NCBI RefSeq assembly: GCF_004349265.1
Contig: NZ_SMFL01000007.1
Location: forward strand, 1 to 64,000
Source of the DNA: Dyadobacter psychrotolerans
Lineage (GTDB): Bacteria > Bacteroidota > Bacteroidia > Cytophagales > Spirosomataceae
DNA: 64,000 nucleotides
Reading direction: 5' to 3'
The notes under the pieces are model-generated. The model searched no databases, was not told the DNA's origin, and worked only from the letters and a program-made list of their open reading frames with translations. The translations under genes and the position numbers were made by a program. Shown one piece after another: positions 1-9,496 of the stretch; the stretch's first letter is position 1; each line of letters starts with the position of its first letter.

Positions 1-226
1 TTGGGTAGACAATCTGGCAAGAATCATTTGATGCGGATTGTTGGCCTGATATCTGAACAAAGCCACCTACCTTTTCGACAGGCAACCGCGCGGCCAACTT
101 TTCTTTTCCCGCCCAGTAACCAAATTTGGCTACCGTGATGCCATGTGGCTTGCAAAATTCACTCTGGGTTAGCCCACTTTTACGCCATTCCCTTACTAAT
201 TTGAACATCTCTTCCGACTGATCCAT
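1..226 (-). CDS. tnpA: IS66-family accessory transposase protein TnpA-like (partial, runs off the window)
   Basis: The minus strand reads from an ATG at 226 to the window edge, about 75 codons with no stop. The product starts MDQSEEMFKLVREWRKSG, followed by LTQSEFCKPHGI and FGYWAGKEK. This is the helix-turn-helix pattern of the small IS66 accessory proteins (W..SGLTQ..FC...GI....F.YW). In this family the protein is encoded beside TnpB and the DDE transposase TnpC, which would lie to the left outside the window. It was below the length of the listed open frames, so it was read directly from the sequence. The family call is good; the A/B naming is less certain. Confidence 0.75.
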   Translation of the reverse strand, partial: MDQSEEMFKLVREWRKSGLTQSEFCKPHGITVAKFGYWAGKEKLAARLPVEKVGGFVQISGQQSASNDSCQIVYP

Positions 227-298
227 TTTGATTGGTTTTTAAGTCAAAAGTAAAAACCACGTTTCTCTTAAGAAATATGTGGTTCATAGGATGCTTAC
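1..298. mobile_element. Right end of an IS66-family insertion sequence (partial)
   Basis: The element seems to end at 298, where the minus strand reads GTAAGCATCC inwards. IS66-family terminal repeats characteristically begin GTAA, and the accessory gene starts 72 bases further in. From 299 onward an open frame for a different protein begins without a start codon, which marks the junction. An imperfect inverted repeat (AACCAC ... GTGGTT, about 256-284) lies just inside the end. The other end and the expected 8-bp target duplication are outside the window. Confidence 0.65.
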
Positions 299-754
299 AC
301 TGAAACGAATAGTGAAAGGTTTCAGATTCAGCATAGTATAAACGGTAAAGAATGGAACTTACTCCATACCGTATTAGCCTATGGTAACAGCCTTAGTCAA
401 AGGAAATACAATTTCGTACACGCTAAACCTGCTATAAGTAATAATTATTACCGTTTAAAAATGATAGATAAGGATGAGTCATACACTTATAGTACAATAG
501 CTCATGCTTATATTCAAGAGACGAAAGACTTAAACTTTTTTCCTAATCCTGTTTCGGATTTCTTGACTGTCAACATTACAGATTGGTCAAAAGTATCAGT
601 TGAAATATACAATATCTTTGGAAAAATTGTATTCAGATCTAGTCACCCAACTAAAAACATTGATGTAAGAATGTTGCCTCGTGGAGAGTATTTAATAAAA
701 ATTAAAAAGATGAGTGCGCTTCCGTTATCTCACAAAATATTGATCGAGCGTTAA
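299..754 (+). pseudogene. C-terminal remnant of a type IX secretion substrate cut by IS66
   Basis: An open frame runs from the IS junction at 299 to a stop at 754 (151 codons). The first ATG is only at 461, but the upstream codons are clearly coding: SERFQIQHSINGKEW, then YRLKMIDKDESYTYS. This is the usual stretch before the C-terminal sorting domain in Bacteroidota secreted proteins. The sorting domain follows from about FFPNPVSDFLTV to LPRGEYLIKI and KILIER at the end. In this family the domain directs export through the type IX secretion system and is then removed. The N-terminal part, with signal peptide and functional domain, is separated by the insertion, so the gene is very probably inactive. 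Confidence 0.75.
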
Positions 755-832
755 AATCAGGACGGAGTTGATCCATACTTTGATTTCGTAATTGACAGCA
801 AAATACAACCAGCAGTCCTTTTGTTGAACTAT

Positions 833-1669
833 TTATTTTTTGTTATTTCTTAAGAAAAATAAATATACAGGTTGCAAAATGGATTTAGGAAGTATCCTGG
901 ATGGAATTCTAGTGAAAATCGATATAAGTTGTTGTGAAAAATTAAGAAACCCGAGTTTTCTAGCCTCGGCTAGAAATTGTAATTCGTATTTGAGATAAGT
1001 CCAACCTTGGCGACGACCTATCATATCATTACCAATTCTGCAGTGCACTAATGATATCTTTAGGTTTTCAATTTGATATCCTTTTTGTAATAATGTTATC
1101 CAAAGAAAATAATCGTCAAAGTTGACAAGATCTACACGGTAGCCACCAACTTTTAGAACATCGGATTTGCGAAATACTACGGAAGGGTGATTGATGGGAT
1201 TACGAAATTTGGCCCATTTTCTGATTTTATCAATAGATGTCGGTGGCTGGCGATAAATACCTAGGTCGCCTGGAAGATGATTGAATTCCTGCGTAGCGGA
1301 TCCAAGGGCAGACAATGAGGGGTTAGCATGCATAATAGGTATCTGCTCGTGAAATCGCTGCGGATAACATATGTCATCTGTGTCCATCCGGGCAATAAGC
1401 TCATGATCGCACTCGAGAATACCTACATTACAAGCGTTCGCCAACCCACGATTTTCAGGGAGTTGTAATATCTTAAAACTTAGAAATTTAGGTTTGAATC
1501 GGGCAACTACATCCAATAATTCATCGCGAACAGGACCGTCTATAACAAGAACTACCTGTGGAACTGGTAAAGTTTGCTCCAATAAGCTTTCGAAACATTG
1601 TGTAAGAACTTTTGTATCTTCTTTAAAGTATAGTGGCAGTAAAACTGAAAATTTAATGGCTGATGTCAT
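833..1669 (-). CDS. Glycosyltransferase family 2 (AmsE-like), exopolysaccharide locus
   Basis: A 278-residue cytoplasmic glycosyltransferase that would add one sugar to the lipid-linked repeat unit. The N-terminus FSVLLPLYFKED is the usual first strand of a GT-A fold. VVLVIDGP (39-46) and PENRGLANACN (71-81) belong to the nucleotide-sugar region, and DTDD at 96-99 is the metal-binding DxD-type motif. No membrane segment is obvious. It is the last minus-strand gene of the locus, 86 bases downstream of the epimerase gene. The resemblance is to AmsE/capsular GT2 enzymes; donor and acceptor cannot be told from sequence. Confidence 0.85.
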   Translation of the reverse strand: MTSAIKFSVLLPLYFKEDTKVLTQCFESLLEQTLPVPQVVLVIDGPVRDELLDVVARFKPKFLSFKILQLPENRGLANACNVGILECDHELIARMDTDDICYPQRFHEQIPIMHANPSLSALGSATQEFNHLPGDLGIYRQPPTSIDKIRKWAKFRNPINHPSVVFRKSDVLKVGGYRVDLVNFDDYFLWITLLQKGYQIENLKISLVHCRIGNDMIGRRQGWTYLKYELQFLAEARKLGFLNFSQQLISIFTRIPSRILPKSILQPVYLFFLRNNKK

Positions 1670-1755
1670 TTACTGAATAATTATTATTATAATAGACTGC
1701 ACAAGCAATAAGACTGATCGAAAATCCATCCTTATTTGGCACTTAGCACCAAATC

Positions 1756-2712
1756 TTATGACTCTTTATTTACACCTATGTAGCCATTATCTTGAAAATG
1801 CTTCATCATAATGGATAACCCGGTTTCGAGATTTATTTGGTTTTTTAACTCAAATCTTTTCAGCAGCAGGGTTATGTCAAGTACATTTTCCGGTACGTCA
1901 AAATCACGACTTTCCAGATAGTTTATTTTGACGCTGGGATTAACCTGTTCTTTTATAAAATCCAATATGTGGTTAATCGAAGTTCCTACTCCGCTTCCTA
2001 AATTATAAACCAATTCAGGTGTTTCGATCTTGATTGCTTTAATAAGAGCACTTGTCACATCATTGATGTAAATATAATCACGGATTACCTCACCATTTCC
2101 CCATACTTGAATGATTTCCTTACGAAAGGCTTTGTGAAGAAATATAGGTATTACACCCTGCTTTCCAAGTGGATTCTGCCGTTCACCATAAGGATTGGAT
2201 AATCTAAAAATGCATGCATTCAAGCCCCAAAGCTTGTTATAAAGTGAAATATAGCTTTCAATAGTACGCTTGGCAATGCCGTACGAGCTTATTGGATTCG
2301 ATGGGTGTGACTCAGACAATGGAAGGTGTTCAGGAATGCCATAAACTGTTCCTCCGGAAGAAATAAAAACAATTTTCTGGATTGAAGCCTGAATACATTG
2401 TTGTAACAGAATGATACTGGGAATTACATTTGACTCAATGTCATATGAAGGATTTAATACCGAATTAGAAGGAATTGTAGAACTGACAAGATGATATACA
2501 AAGTCAATGCCCCTGAGCGCCGAAGCAATGTCAATAGGGTTCGAAAAATCTCCCTCACAAATCTCAACTTTATGAATAAACGATATAAGATTTCTCTTAT
2601 CAAAATTACTAATGTCGAATATTCTAACCTCGTAATCATCTGATAGTAAACCTTCGGCTAAATGAGAGCCAATGAAACCTCCACCGCCGATGACTAGACA
2701 CTTTCCTTTCAT
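1756..2712 (-). CDS. NAD-dependent epimerase/dehydratase (nucleotide-sugar)
   Basis: A 318-residue extended short-chain dehydrogenase of the UDP-glucose 4-epimerase type. The Rossmann motif GxxGxxG is at 9-15 (GGGGFIG), SSGGTVYG at 118-125 supplies the catalytic serine/threonine region, and Y144-x3-K148 is the catalytic pair. The RDYIYINDV segment and the NLGSG segment are typical of sugar-nucleotide epimerases. It probably makes an activated sugar for the surrounding glycosyltransferases. It lies 103 bases downstream of the GT4 gene on the same strand. Exact substrate (for example 4-epimerase or 4,6-dehydratase role) is not resolved. Confidence 0.85.
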   Translation of the reverse strand: MKGKCLVIGGGGFIGSHLAEGLLSDDYEVRIFDISNFDKRNLISFIHKVEICEGDFSNPIDIASALRGIDFVYHLVSSTIPSNSVLNPSYDIESNVIPSIILLQQCIQASIQKIVFISSGGTVYGIPEHLPLSESHPSNPISSYGIAKRTIESYISLYNKLWGLNACIFRLSNPYGERQNPLGKQGVIPIFLHKAFRKEIIQVWGNGEVIRDYIYINDVTSALIKAIKIETPELVYNLGSGVGTSINHILDFIKEQVNPSVKINYLESRDFDVPENVLDITLLLKRFELKNQINLETGLSIMMKHFQDNGYIGVNKES

Positions 2713-2815
2713 GATTTATATTTAATGTTTCGTTATCAGTTTAAGAATTAGCATTTTGCAACTTTGGATATAATCGGGACTTATTTATGCAATAGTATAA
2801 GAAACTCAAACTAAT

Positions 2816-3931
2816 TTATATTTCCGATAAATATAATTGTTCATACTTGCTAGCCATAATTGTCGCATTTATTTGATTCTCAATCACGTTTCTACATTCC
2901 CTTCTAAGTTTATTGTAATCCTCCTTCAGGATCAAATCCATTTTCTTTGCAAGTGTGATATAGTCCGATGTGGGAAAAGTATAAGGCCAGGAAATAATAT
3001 CTGCAACTAGTTCCTTGTGGGGATCTATGTCGGATAAGATAACGGGAATTCCACAGCCCATTGCCTCCATCACGGATGTAGGAAGACCTTCGGAAAAAGA
3101 TGAAGCGATATAAAAGTCAGATGCCCTCAGATAATTCAGTGTCTCGGGTCGGTTACCCAGAAATATTATATTTTTGCTGTCCTTTGCAGCGGTCTTACAT
3201 TCTTGCATAAGGGGACCATCTCCAATAATAATCATAGTAGAATTTGACTTACTTTGTGATTCTATAAATGCCTTAATGACGGTGACAGGATCCTTTCTAT
3301 ATATCAAAAGTCCCACAAATAAGAAAATAGTACTGGGGATGGGTAAAGCGAGTTCTTCTCTGAGTTTCAATTTTTCTTCTGTTGTTGCTGGCTGGTAACT
3401 CTCTTTGGGTATTCCGTTATAGATAACTTTCAAGTCGGCGCCATATCTATCATTTACTTGTTTGGCAACAAATTTAGAGCAACCGACAGCGTCTTTTTTT
3501 CGAATTGCGGAAATGTGAAGGCTTGCCATTATACGCCCATATATTTTTCCGTACAACATTGTGTAGTCATCGAAAATATTACTATTAATAGTAGTTACTA
3601 TTTTCAATTTATTATTCTTGTTTCTTCTTGTAAGCCAATCTCCTCTAAATCCATTTATGTGAACAATATCAATTTTATTAGATTTTACAAAATTAAAAAT
3701 CTTCGAGGTTGCCCAAAAAAAGCCTTCAATTCTGGATAAATTTAACTTATGGATTTCAACCTCTAATAACTCGAAATCATGCTCTAGACTATGATGATTT
3801 GGGTCTTCGGGACTTAGCGTTAGTATAACAGGATAGAATTTGGATCTGTCAAGCTTTGAAATTAAATTGTATAAAACATTTGTAGGGCCAAGTCTTCTCA
3901 ATGTAGACACTACATAAAGTATTTTTTTCAT
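2816..3931 (-). CDS. Glycosyltransferase family 4
   Basis: A 371-residue retaining glycosyltransferase with GT-B fold. The N-terminal domain starts KKILYVVSTLRRLGPTNVL. The C-terminal donor domain carries FVGLLIYRKDP (205-215), IIIGDGP (234-240) and the E-x7-E motif E281-E289 (EGLPTSVME), followed by GCGIPVILSD. Cytoplasmic, with no membrane segment. Its start overlaps the stop of the upstream GT2 gene by 4 bases, which suggests translational coupling. It adds a sugar in polysaccharide repeat-unit assembly; the sugar is unknown. Confidence 0.9.
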   Translation of the reverse strand: MKKILYVVSTLRRLGPTNVLYNLISKLDRSKFYPVILTLSPEDPNHHSLEHDFELLEVEIHKLNLSRIEGFFWATSKIFNFVKSNKIDIVHINGFRGDWLTRRNKNNKLKIVTTINSNIFDDYTMLYGKIYGRIMASLHISAIRKKDAVGCSKFVAKQVNDRYGADLKVIYNGIPKESYQPATTEEKLKLREELALPIPSTIFLFVGLLIYRKDPVTVIKAFIESQSKSNSTMIIIGDGPLMQECKTAAKDSKNIIFLGNRPETLNYLRASDFYIASSFSEGLPTSVMEAMGCGIPVILSDIDPHKELVADIISWPYTFPTSDYITLAKKMDLILKEDYNKLRRECRNVIENQINATIMASKYEQLYLSEI

Positions 3932-4836
3932 TGTCTTTTTTTTATATATCTAACTACGCGATTTACATCAAAGGAATATACCATCTTTTCATAAATACCC
4001 ATCAAGCTAGATTTAAGATTGGTGGAATTACCTGTAATATATTTTAGGTAGTAAATATTTCGATTCACATACTTCTGATATCGGCCAAATTCATTGTTTT
4101 TTTCTAATATAGAATCCCAATTTTCAAGTGCGCTTAATTGAAGATTCTGGTTATCTGCACTAAAATTGCTTTCATGTATGTAACCTATGTATAACGGAGC
4201 ATTTAAATAAATCGGATTTATGAACTTTTGATATTTAAGGAACATAAGTATCCAGAAGAATTTATCATCTGCACCTTTGTGTTTATTAGTCGTAGGAAAA
4301 TGGATTCCGTTCTGTACCTTCCGACTGAAGATAACCTGCCCTGGGGAACGTATGAAATCATCAAGAATCAGTTCCTTTAAAGACAGTTTGGGCGATTTGA
4401 AGTAAAAAAGATGTTCATTAAATCGGCTATTACTATATTTAATAACTCCATTTAGCAAGATGAAATTATTTTGAAATCTCAAAGAAACAAAGTTTGGATA
4501 AAGTGCTTTGTCAATTTCGTCATCCTGATCTATAATATGAATAAAATCCCCGGTGCTGAGATCTAGAGCAATATTCCTTGATTTTGCTACACCCAGATTT
4601 TCTTTATTTTTAACTAGTTTAAGATTTATAAGTTTGTTCGATGATAAGTGAGAATTGACTAAGTATTGAATATCCAATTCTCTGGTCTTTGGTGAATCTA
4701 TTATTATAATTATCTCGAAATTTAGGTCTTCTTTCTCGCAGAGTAAAATTGAGTCATTAATTGACTTGATAAGTCTACCAATAAATTCTTCGCCATTGTA
4801 GAATGGTATTATTATACTTAAGGTTTGTTTGCTCAT
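3928..4836 (-). CDS. Glycosyltransferase family 2
   Basis: A 302-residue GT-A enzyme. It starts LSIIIPFYNGEEFIG, has KENLGVAKSRN at 78-88 and a DQDD metal-binding motif at 103-106. The C-terminal half contains GADDKFFW, matching the second acidic region of GT2 enzymes, and ends in a basic stretch. It overlaps the downstream GT4 gene by 4 bases and follows the next GT2 gene by 37 bases, so all sit in one transcript. The coding region is visibly AT-rich compared with the housekeeping genes further right, as is common in polysaccharide loci. Sugar specificity is unknown. Confidence 0.87.
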   Translation of the reverse strand: MSKQTLSIIIPFYNGEEFIGRLIKSINDSILLCEKEDLNFEIIIIIDSPKTRELDIQYLVNSHLSSNKLINLKLVKNKENLGVAKSRNIALDLSTGDFIHIIDQDDEIDKALYPNFVSLRFQNNFILLNGVIKYSNSRFNEHLFYFKSPKLSLKELILDDFIRSPGQVIFSRKVQNGIHFPTTNKHKGADDKFFWILMFLKYQKFINPIYLNAPLYIGYIHESNFSADNQNLQLSALENWDSILEKNNEFGRYQKYVNRNIYYLKYITGNSTNLKSSLMGIYEKMVYSFDVNRVVRYIKKRQ

Positions 4837-4873
4837 ATCATACTAGAATTTCCATCATGGCGATTTTTTCTGT

Positions 4874-5611
4874 CTATTTGTTAGTGCTCAACTTGAATAT
4901 ATAAGAAAGAGCACTTCGAAATAAGCGATATAAAAATATATATTTAGGTGTGTTTTTATAAAATATTTTAAATCTATCTTTTTCAAAATATTTGTCTACT
5001 GTTTTTTTTCCAGATTGTCCATCATCATTAAAAATTGCTATAATGAGATTTATAAACTGGAAATTATATTTAGAATTGAAGAAGATTTGTATATTGAGGT
5101 GGTAATCAGCAAATATGATGTATTTAGTATTATAGTTAAATTCGTGAAATACACTAGAAGGATAAAAAATAGCTTGATGGCATATATTTCTGGTTGCCAG
5201 TTTTAATTTGTCAAATTTACCGTCATAAATCTTTTGTCTTTGTAAGAATAGTACATTTCCATAATATACGGTTTGTGGATCATCCAAATATTTTGTGATT
5301 TCCTCAATTACAGTTTTATCAAAAAGTATATCGTCTCCACCCAAAAAATAAATATAATCTCCTTTGGCTAATGTTAAACCTTTGTTCATAGCGTCGTAAA
5401 TGCCATTATCCGGTTCGGAAATTAGGATGGAAATTTTTTTTTTGTATTTTTCAAGAATGTCTAATGTTCCATCTGTTGATTTTCCATCTATAACTATATA
5501 TTCAATTTGTTTATAACTCTGTTCGATTACACTTTTTATAGTTTGTTCGATAGTTTGACTGGCATTGTACACGACCGTGATGATAGATATAGTTGGTTGT
5601 GTGCTATTCAT
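4874..5611 (-). CDS. Glycosyltransferase family 2 (WcaA-like)
   Basis: A 245-residue GT2 enzyme. The N-terminal half is strongly conserved: ISIITVVYNASQTIEQTI, then IDGKSTDGTL (41-50), SEPDNGIYDAMNKG (65-78), and GGDD at 91-94 as the metal site. This is the pattern of colanic-acid-type GT2 enzymes such as WcaA. The start is only 3 bases after the stop of the polymerase gene, so the two are probably co-translated. It is AT-rich like its neighbours. Sugar donor and linkage cannot be inferred. Confidence 0.88.
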   Translation of the reverse strand: MNSTQPTISIITVVYNASQTIEQTIKSVIEQSYKQIEYIVIDGKSTDGTLDILEKYKKKISILISEPDNGIYDAMNKGLTLAKGDYIYFLGGDDILFDKTVIEEITKYLDDPQTVYYGNVLFLQRQKIYDGKFDKLKLATRNICHQAIFYPSSVFHEFNYNTKYIIFADYHLNIQIFFNSKYNFQFINLIIAIFNDDGQSGKKTVDKYFEKDRFKIFYKNTPKYIFLYRLFRSALSYIFKLSTNK

Positions 5612-5614
5612 ATT

Positions 5615-6976
5615 TCATACATTAATGATTTCGGCTTCACTGGTAATTTCTTTCGAAGTAATTGCTATAAGCGTATCTGTTATAAACATGTTGATAATAT
5701 ACAATATAGGAAAAACTATCAAGATATTGTTAACATAGGTAAACCCAAGCATTGGATCGGTGTCTAATAAGGACAGTTTTATGACTAAATAGGTAAAGAT
5801 AAATCCGTTTAATGAGGAATATTTTAGTGTCCTTGGCAATATATTGCGCAGGAAAGATATGATAACCCCTAATAAATATGAAAATATTATACTTCCAAAA
5901 AAACCGAAATAGATCAAGCCAAAAACATTATGTCGCGCGTTCGGTCCGGATACTGTATCACTTGGGTGATGAATATCTTTTAAAGTTATTCCTATTGCCT
6001 GTGGAAGCTCTTTGTACTCGTATATACGAAGTAAGCCAAACGCATCTAAGAATAAAGCTTTAAATGATGGTTCTCCGTCAATGGTAAGGTAAATGTTGTT
6101 CGGATAGGCATACCAGTATACGTCTCCGCTGTGGATAAACCTCATCCCTAAGGAGAGCAAAGGATTTATTGTCGAGCTTATTTCATCATCTTTGGAATTT
6201 TGTCCAATAATAATGCCTGAAACTAAGATCAGCGAAACAACTAGGATTTTTTTATAGTGCTTTTTAAATATATTCAAGAAGTAGCTGATATCTATGCCGT
6301 TCATACTAGAATACACCATATAGCACCAGAAAACGCTAAATGTAATTAAAAAGCTGCTTTTGCTTCCACTCAACAGAAGGGATAGAAAAAGAAATATCAT
6401 AACTAACCATTTAGGTAAATCAGTAATTTTGGGCAACTTTAAGTCGACGGTATCTAAGAAGTAGTATAAGACGAATATTGATGTAACGTCGGTGAGACGT
6501 CCAAGAACACCTTCTCCTGTTCCTTCCGCAAACGTATCAAGTCTTGATGCCATGAAAAGCGGTATACCTTTTAAAATGTATATGGCTGTTTGTGATAGAA
6601 TGAATACAATTGAAAAAAAGTAAAAGGTTATCTCCTTCTTAGTAGTATTTAAATTTGTGTTGTATATTTTTTTATAGGGGCTTAATAAATTACCATAGGT
6701 GTTAGCAATGCTAATTGAGTAGAGACCAAGCCAAAATGAAATTTGAGTTAAAATAAAACTACTGAAAAGATAAAATGAAATATTGTTGGATATGTATAAA
6801 AGAGCGACATCAGCGACTGAAAATACAGAAGCAACAACGCTTAGAAGATATGGATCGAACAAAGTTGATATAAATTTCTTAAAAACCAGGAAATGAATTA
6901 GTCCTGATGATAGTATCAAACATATGAAAAACCAACTGTAATCGTCTAGTAGCTGGTAGAAATCATAATTGTCCAT
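5615..6976 (-). CDS. wzy: Wzy-like O-antigen/exopolysaccharide repeat-unit polymerase
   Basis: A 453-residue, very hydrophobic protein with roughly 12 membrane segments, lying between flippase and glycosyltransferase genes. Wzy polymerases join lipid-linked repeat units at the periplasmic face of the inner membrane, and they are too diverse for clear motifs, so the call rests on topology, length and context. A large non-membrane loop with DGEPSFKALFLDAFG to SDTVSGPNARHNVFG (about 295-345) is where polymerases usually carry their periplasmic loop. It is spaced 18 bases from the flippase gene and 3 from the next glycosyltransferase. An O-antigen ligase-like function is the main alternative. Confidence 0.7.
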   Translation of the reverse strand: MDNYDFYQLLDDYSWFFICLILSSGLIHFLVFKKFISTLFDPYLLSVVASVFSVADVALLYISNNISFYLFSSFILTQISFWLGLYSISIANTYGNLLSPYKKIYNTNLNTTKKEITFYFFSIVFILSQTAIYILKGIPLFMASRLDTFAEGTGEGVLGRLTDVTSIFVLYYFLDTVDLKLPKITDLPKWLVMIFLFLSLLLSGSKSSFLITFSVFWCYMVYSSMNGIDISYFLNIFKKHYKKILVVSLILVSGIIIGQNSKDDEISSTINPLLSLGMRFIHSGDVYWYAYPNNIYLTIDGEPSFKALFLDAFGLLRIYEYKELPQAIGITLKDIHHPSDTVSGPNARHNVFGLIYFGFFGSIIFSYLLGVIISFLRNILPRTLKYSSLNGFIFTYLVIKLSLLDTDPMLGFTYVNNILIVFPILYIINMFITDTLIAITSKEITSEAEIINV

Positions 6977-6994
6977 AATATTAATTGGTATGTA

Positions 6995-8296
6995 TTAGCT
7001 ATTGATAACTCCGTGCGATTTAATCAATTGGTTCGCGGTTAGGTGAGCGGCTAGCAGTATCGGCAGAACAAGAATCCCACAAACAATAGGTACAGCTGCA
7101 ATTCCCAATTCGTATTTAAACCCAAGCTTGATCAATGGATAAATAATGATTATGCTAACAACCGAAATTATCACTTGTGTATTTATTTTTTCAAAAGCAT
7201 TTAAAAATACTGTTCCTGTATATGCAATAGCCTGAACAGAAACCAGGAATGCAAAAGGTATGCAATCGATGGTGGTGATATTTATCTTTCCTTGTGTCCA
7301 GACTTGTATAAACCAGGGAGCCATAAATACGACCAGTAACGATCCGACAGCAAATAGCATCGAAATGGTCAGAAGTTTTTTGTAAATCAATTGTAACTTA
7401 ATGAAGTCACCGGTTTCTCTAAGAAAAGCGATTTCGGACCAAAATACAGTAATTATGATATTAAAGAATGTCATGTATAGTGTGAAAACTCTATTTATCG
7501 TATCATAGATGGCTGTTGATGTTGGTGTGAGGTTAGAATATACAAAATAATTCCCCATGGTGTACAATATCAGATTGCTAAGTTGTAAAACAAAAAATCT
7601 AATTCCGACCAAGATAGTGTTGTCATAAACTAATTTACTTAAAAATTCTTTTTTTGTAGGAAGTTTGATGTCTGATTTTTTACCAGCAATGTAAATGGTA
7701 ATTAAGTTAATAAAGGTTTGAATAGCGCTGTATCCAATGGATATTAAAATTAAGTTTTCCTCAATCTCAGTTAAGACAAGAATTCCCACAAAAATCGCCC
7801 ATAAGGCGGCTCTTGAAAGTGTAAGTATTCCTGTAACATGAACAAGTCTAAGGCCTTGAAGAATTTGTGTGCCTAGACTAAATGGAAAATAAATTATATA
7901 AGGCAGATATATAATTAGAGCAATATCTTTGTTTTTCTGCAGTACCTCATTTGTGTTAAGTAAATAGACAAAAAAAGCCAGTATTGCGATTCCAAGTATG
8001 CAGTAGTACTGGAATGTAATTCTAAAATGTCTATTTAAGGCTTTTTTATCTCCGTCTGCAAGATAACTGGTCACTCTGTTTCGGAACGCCTGACCAATTC
8101 CGAAATCTGAGACGAAGATCCAGCTAACTAAAGAAACTAATGTTACCCATAATCCGTAGTCTTCCTTATTTAGATACCCTAAAAGTATTGGTATCATAAT
8201 AAAACTTAGAATTGAATTTGAAAATTGAGTAAGGAAGGAAAGCATCACCGACCTGAAAGATTTACTCAGTTTTTCGAAACGTTTTAAAATTTGCAT
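6995..8296 (-). CDS. wzx: Wzx-like polysaccharide flippase (MOP superfamily)
   Basis: A 433-residue integral membrane protein with about 12 predicted helices. The N-terminus SVMLSFLTQFSNSILSFIMIPILLGYLNKEDYG is typical of the oligosaccharide flippase family (Polysacc_synt). It would move the undecaprenyl-linked repeat unit across the inner membrane before polymerisation. It sits between the chain-length gene and the polymerase gene, 18 bases from the latter, as expected for a Wzx/Wzy-dependent locus. No truncation is visible. The symbol follows the functional class rather than a close orthologue. Confidence 0.83.
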   Translation of the reverse strand: MQILKRFEKLSKSFRSVMLSFLTQFSNSILSFIMIPILLGYLNKEDYGLWVTLVSLVSWIFVSDFGIGQAFRNRVTSYLADGDKKALNRHFRITFQYYCILGIAILAFFVYLLNTNEVLQKNKDIALIIYLPYIIYFPFSLGTQILQGLRLVHVTGILTLSRAALWAIFVGILVLTEIEENLILISIGYSAIQTFINLITIYIAGKKSDIKLPTKKEFLSKLVYDNTILVGIRFFVLQLSNLILYTMGNYFVYSNLTPTSTAIYDTINRVFTLYMTFFNIIITVFWSEIAFLRETGDFIKLQLIYKKLLTISMLFAVGSLLVVFMAPWFIQVWTQGKINITTIDCIPFAFLVSVQAIAYTGTVFLNAFEKINTQVIISVVSIIIIYPLIKLGFKYELGIAAVPIVCGILVLPILLAAHLTANQLIKSHGVINS

Positions 8297-8410
8297 GATA
8301 AAAGATTCAGCCTTACAGTGAAAATTTTGATTATGTTAAGTAATGAAAGGCCAGTCTTTTGCAAATAAACGAAGTTATATTCCATTGATAGAATCAACTA
8401 AATTAAAGAG

Positions 8411-9478
8411 TCATCGAAGATTTGGACTAAATGTTTGACGAAATAGTTTCTCTTTAATGAAAATGATATAAAGTAGACAGATGAATGCTCCAAGAAATCC
8501 CGAAATAATACCGATTCGTAATCTTTTTGGGCTTGATTTGTTTAAGGAAATTTTGGCCGGTTCTATAACTTTAAACACAGGTTTTTCTTCATTAACTTTG
8601 ATCTTTGCCTGCTCGTATCTGCGCACTAGGTCAGAATATAGCGACTCTGCCAATACATAATCCGATTGTAAACGTTGTTCCTCGATTCTTGCAACATTAA
8701 GAAATGGATTCCTGTTTCTGTCCCGGTAGCTCTGTAGGGCCAACTCTGTATTTCTCAGACGTCTGCGTGAGCTTGTAACCTGTCCGGAAAGCATTTGAAC
8801 TTCCTGTGTAGCTTTATCCGTCCGATACTCTTCAACGTAGTTTATCAAAAATGTTTTACTCGCTTCGACAACTATTGCGGAAACAATAGGATCTTCGGTT
8901 GACGCGGTTACTGTCAGAACACCATTTTTTATATCTATTTCCGAGTTAATCAAAGCAAGGGCACTTTTAATTTTCCTTTCTTCTGCTCTTGAATATGAGA
9001 TAGCCCCTGGTATTTTGGGCGGAATCACAATTTTTTCCTGAGTATTAGATGAAAACACACCCGAAAGCAATCCGGGCTTAATTGTTTGCTGAAGAAAAAT
9101 GTCAAGTGATTTGTAGGACTTATTGTCTTGATCAATTACGGGTTGCTGTAATAAATATATGCCTAATAAAGAGCTTTTTAGGATTGTTGGATACAATTCG
9201 GGCGCGAGTTTTTCCACTCCGTCACGAAGCATATTGGTGTTTAAAAGTGAGCTTAGAGAGTTCTTTTTAAGTGCACCATACTCGGGAAGAAGTATAATTT
9301 GCGAATTATACATTTTCGGCAGAGAAAAACTAAAGGCGACTCCTAATATAGCGCTGACAGCTGATACCGCTATTAGTAGAAGCAAGTTTCTTTTTATGAA
9401 AGTAATTAAATCTTTCAATCGAATCTCATTGTTCGGTATTGTCAAACTTTCTTTGTTTATAGTGGCGAATTCAGACAT
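8411..9478 (-). CDS. wzz: Wzz-type chain-length determinant / polysaccharide co-polymerase
   Basis: A 355-residue inner-membrane protein with two membrane segments, one at about 31-53 and one near the C-terminus (about 322-341), enclosing a large periplasmic domain. The periplasmic part includes a helical region, QMLSGQVTSSRRRLRNTELALQ onwards, and a Pro-rich segment before the second helix (EPAKISLNKSSPKR). Both features are typical of Wzz/GumC proteins. No Walker A/B tyrosine-kinase domain follows, unlike longer Wzc proteins. It lies 18 bases downstream of the Wza-like gene, so the two are probably co-transcribed. Confidence 0.85.
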   Translation of the reverse strand: MSEFATINKESLTIPNNEIRLKDLITFIKRNLLLLIAVSAVSAILGVAFSFSLPKMYNSQIILLPEYGALKKNSLSSLLNTNMLRDGVEKLAPELYPTILKSSLLGIYLLQQPVIDQDNKSYKSLDIFLQQTIKPGLLSGVFSSNTQEKIVIPPKIPGAISYSRAEERKIKSALALINSEIDIKNGVLTVTASTEDPIVSAIVVEASKTFLINYVEEYRTDKATQEVQMLSGQVTSSRRRLRNTELALQSYRDRNRNPFLNVARIEEQRLQSDYVLAESLYSDLVRRYEQAKIKVNEEKPVFKVIEPAKISLNKSSPKRLRIGIISGFLGAFICLLYIIFIKEKLFRQTFSPNLR

Positions 9479-9496
9479 AATTTTCTGATTAATAGT

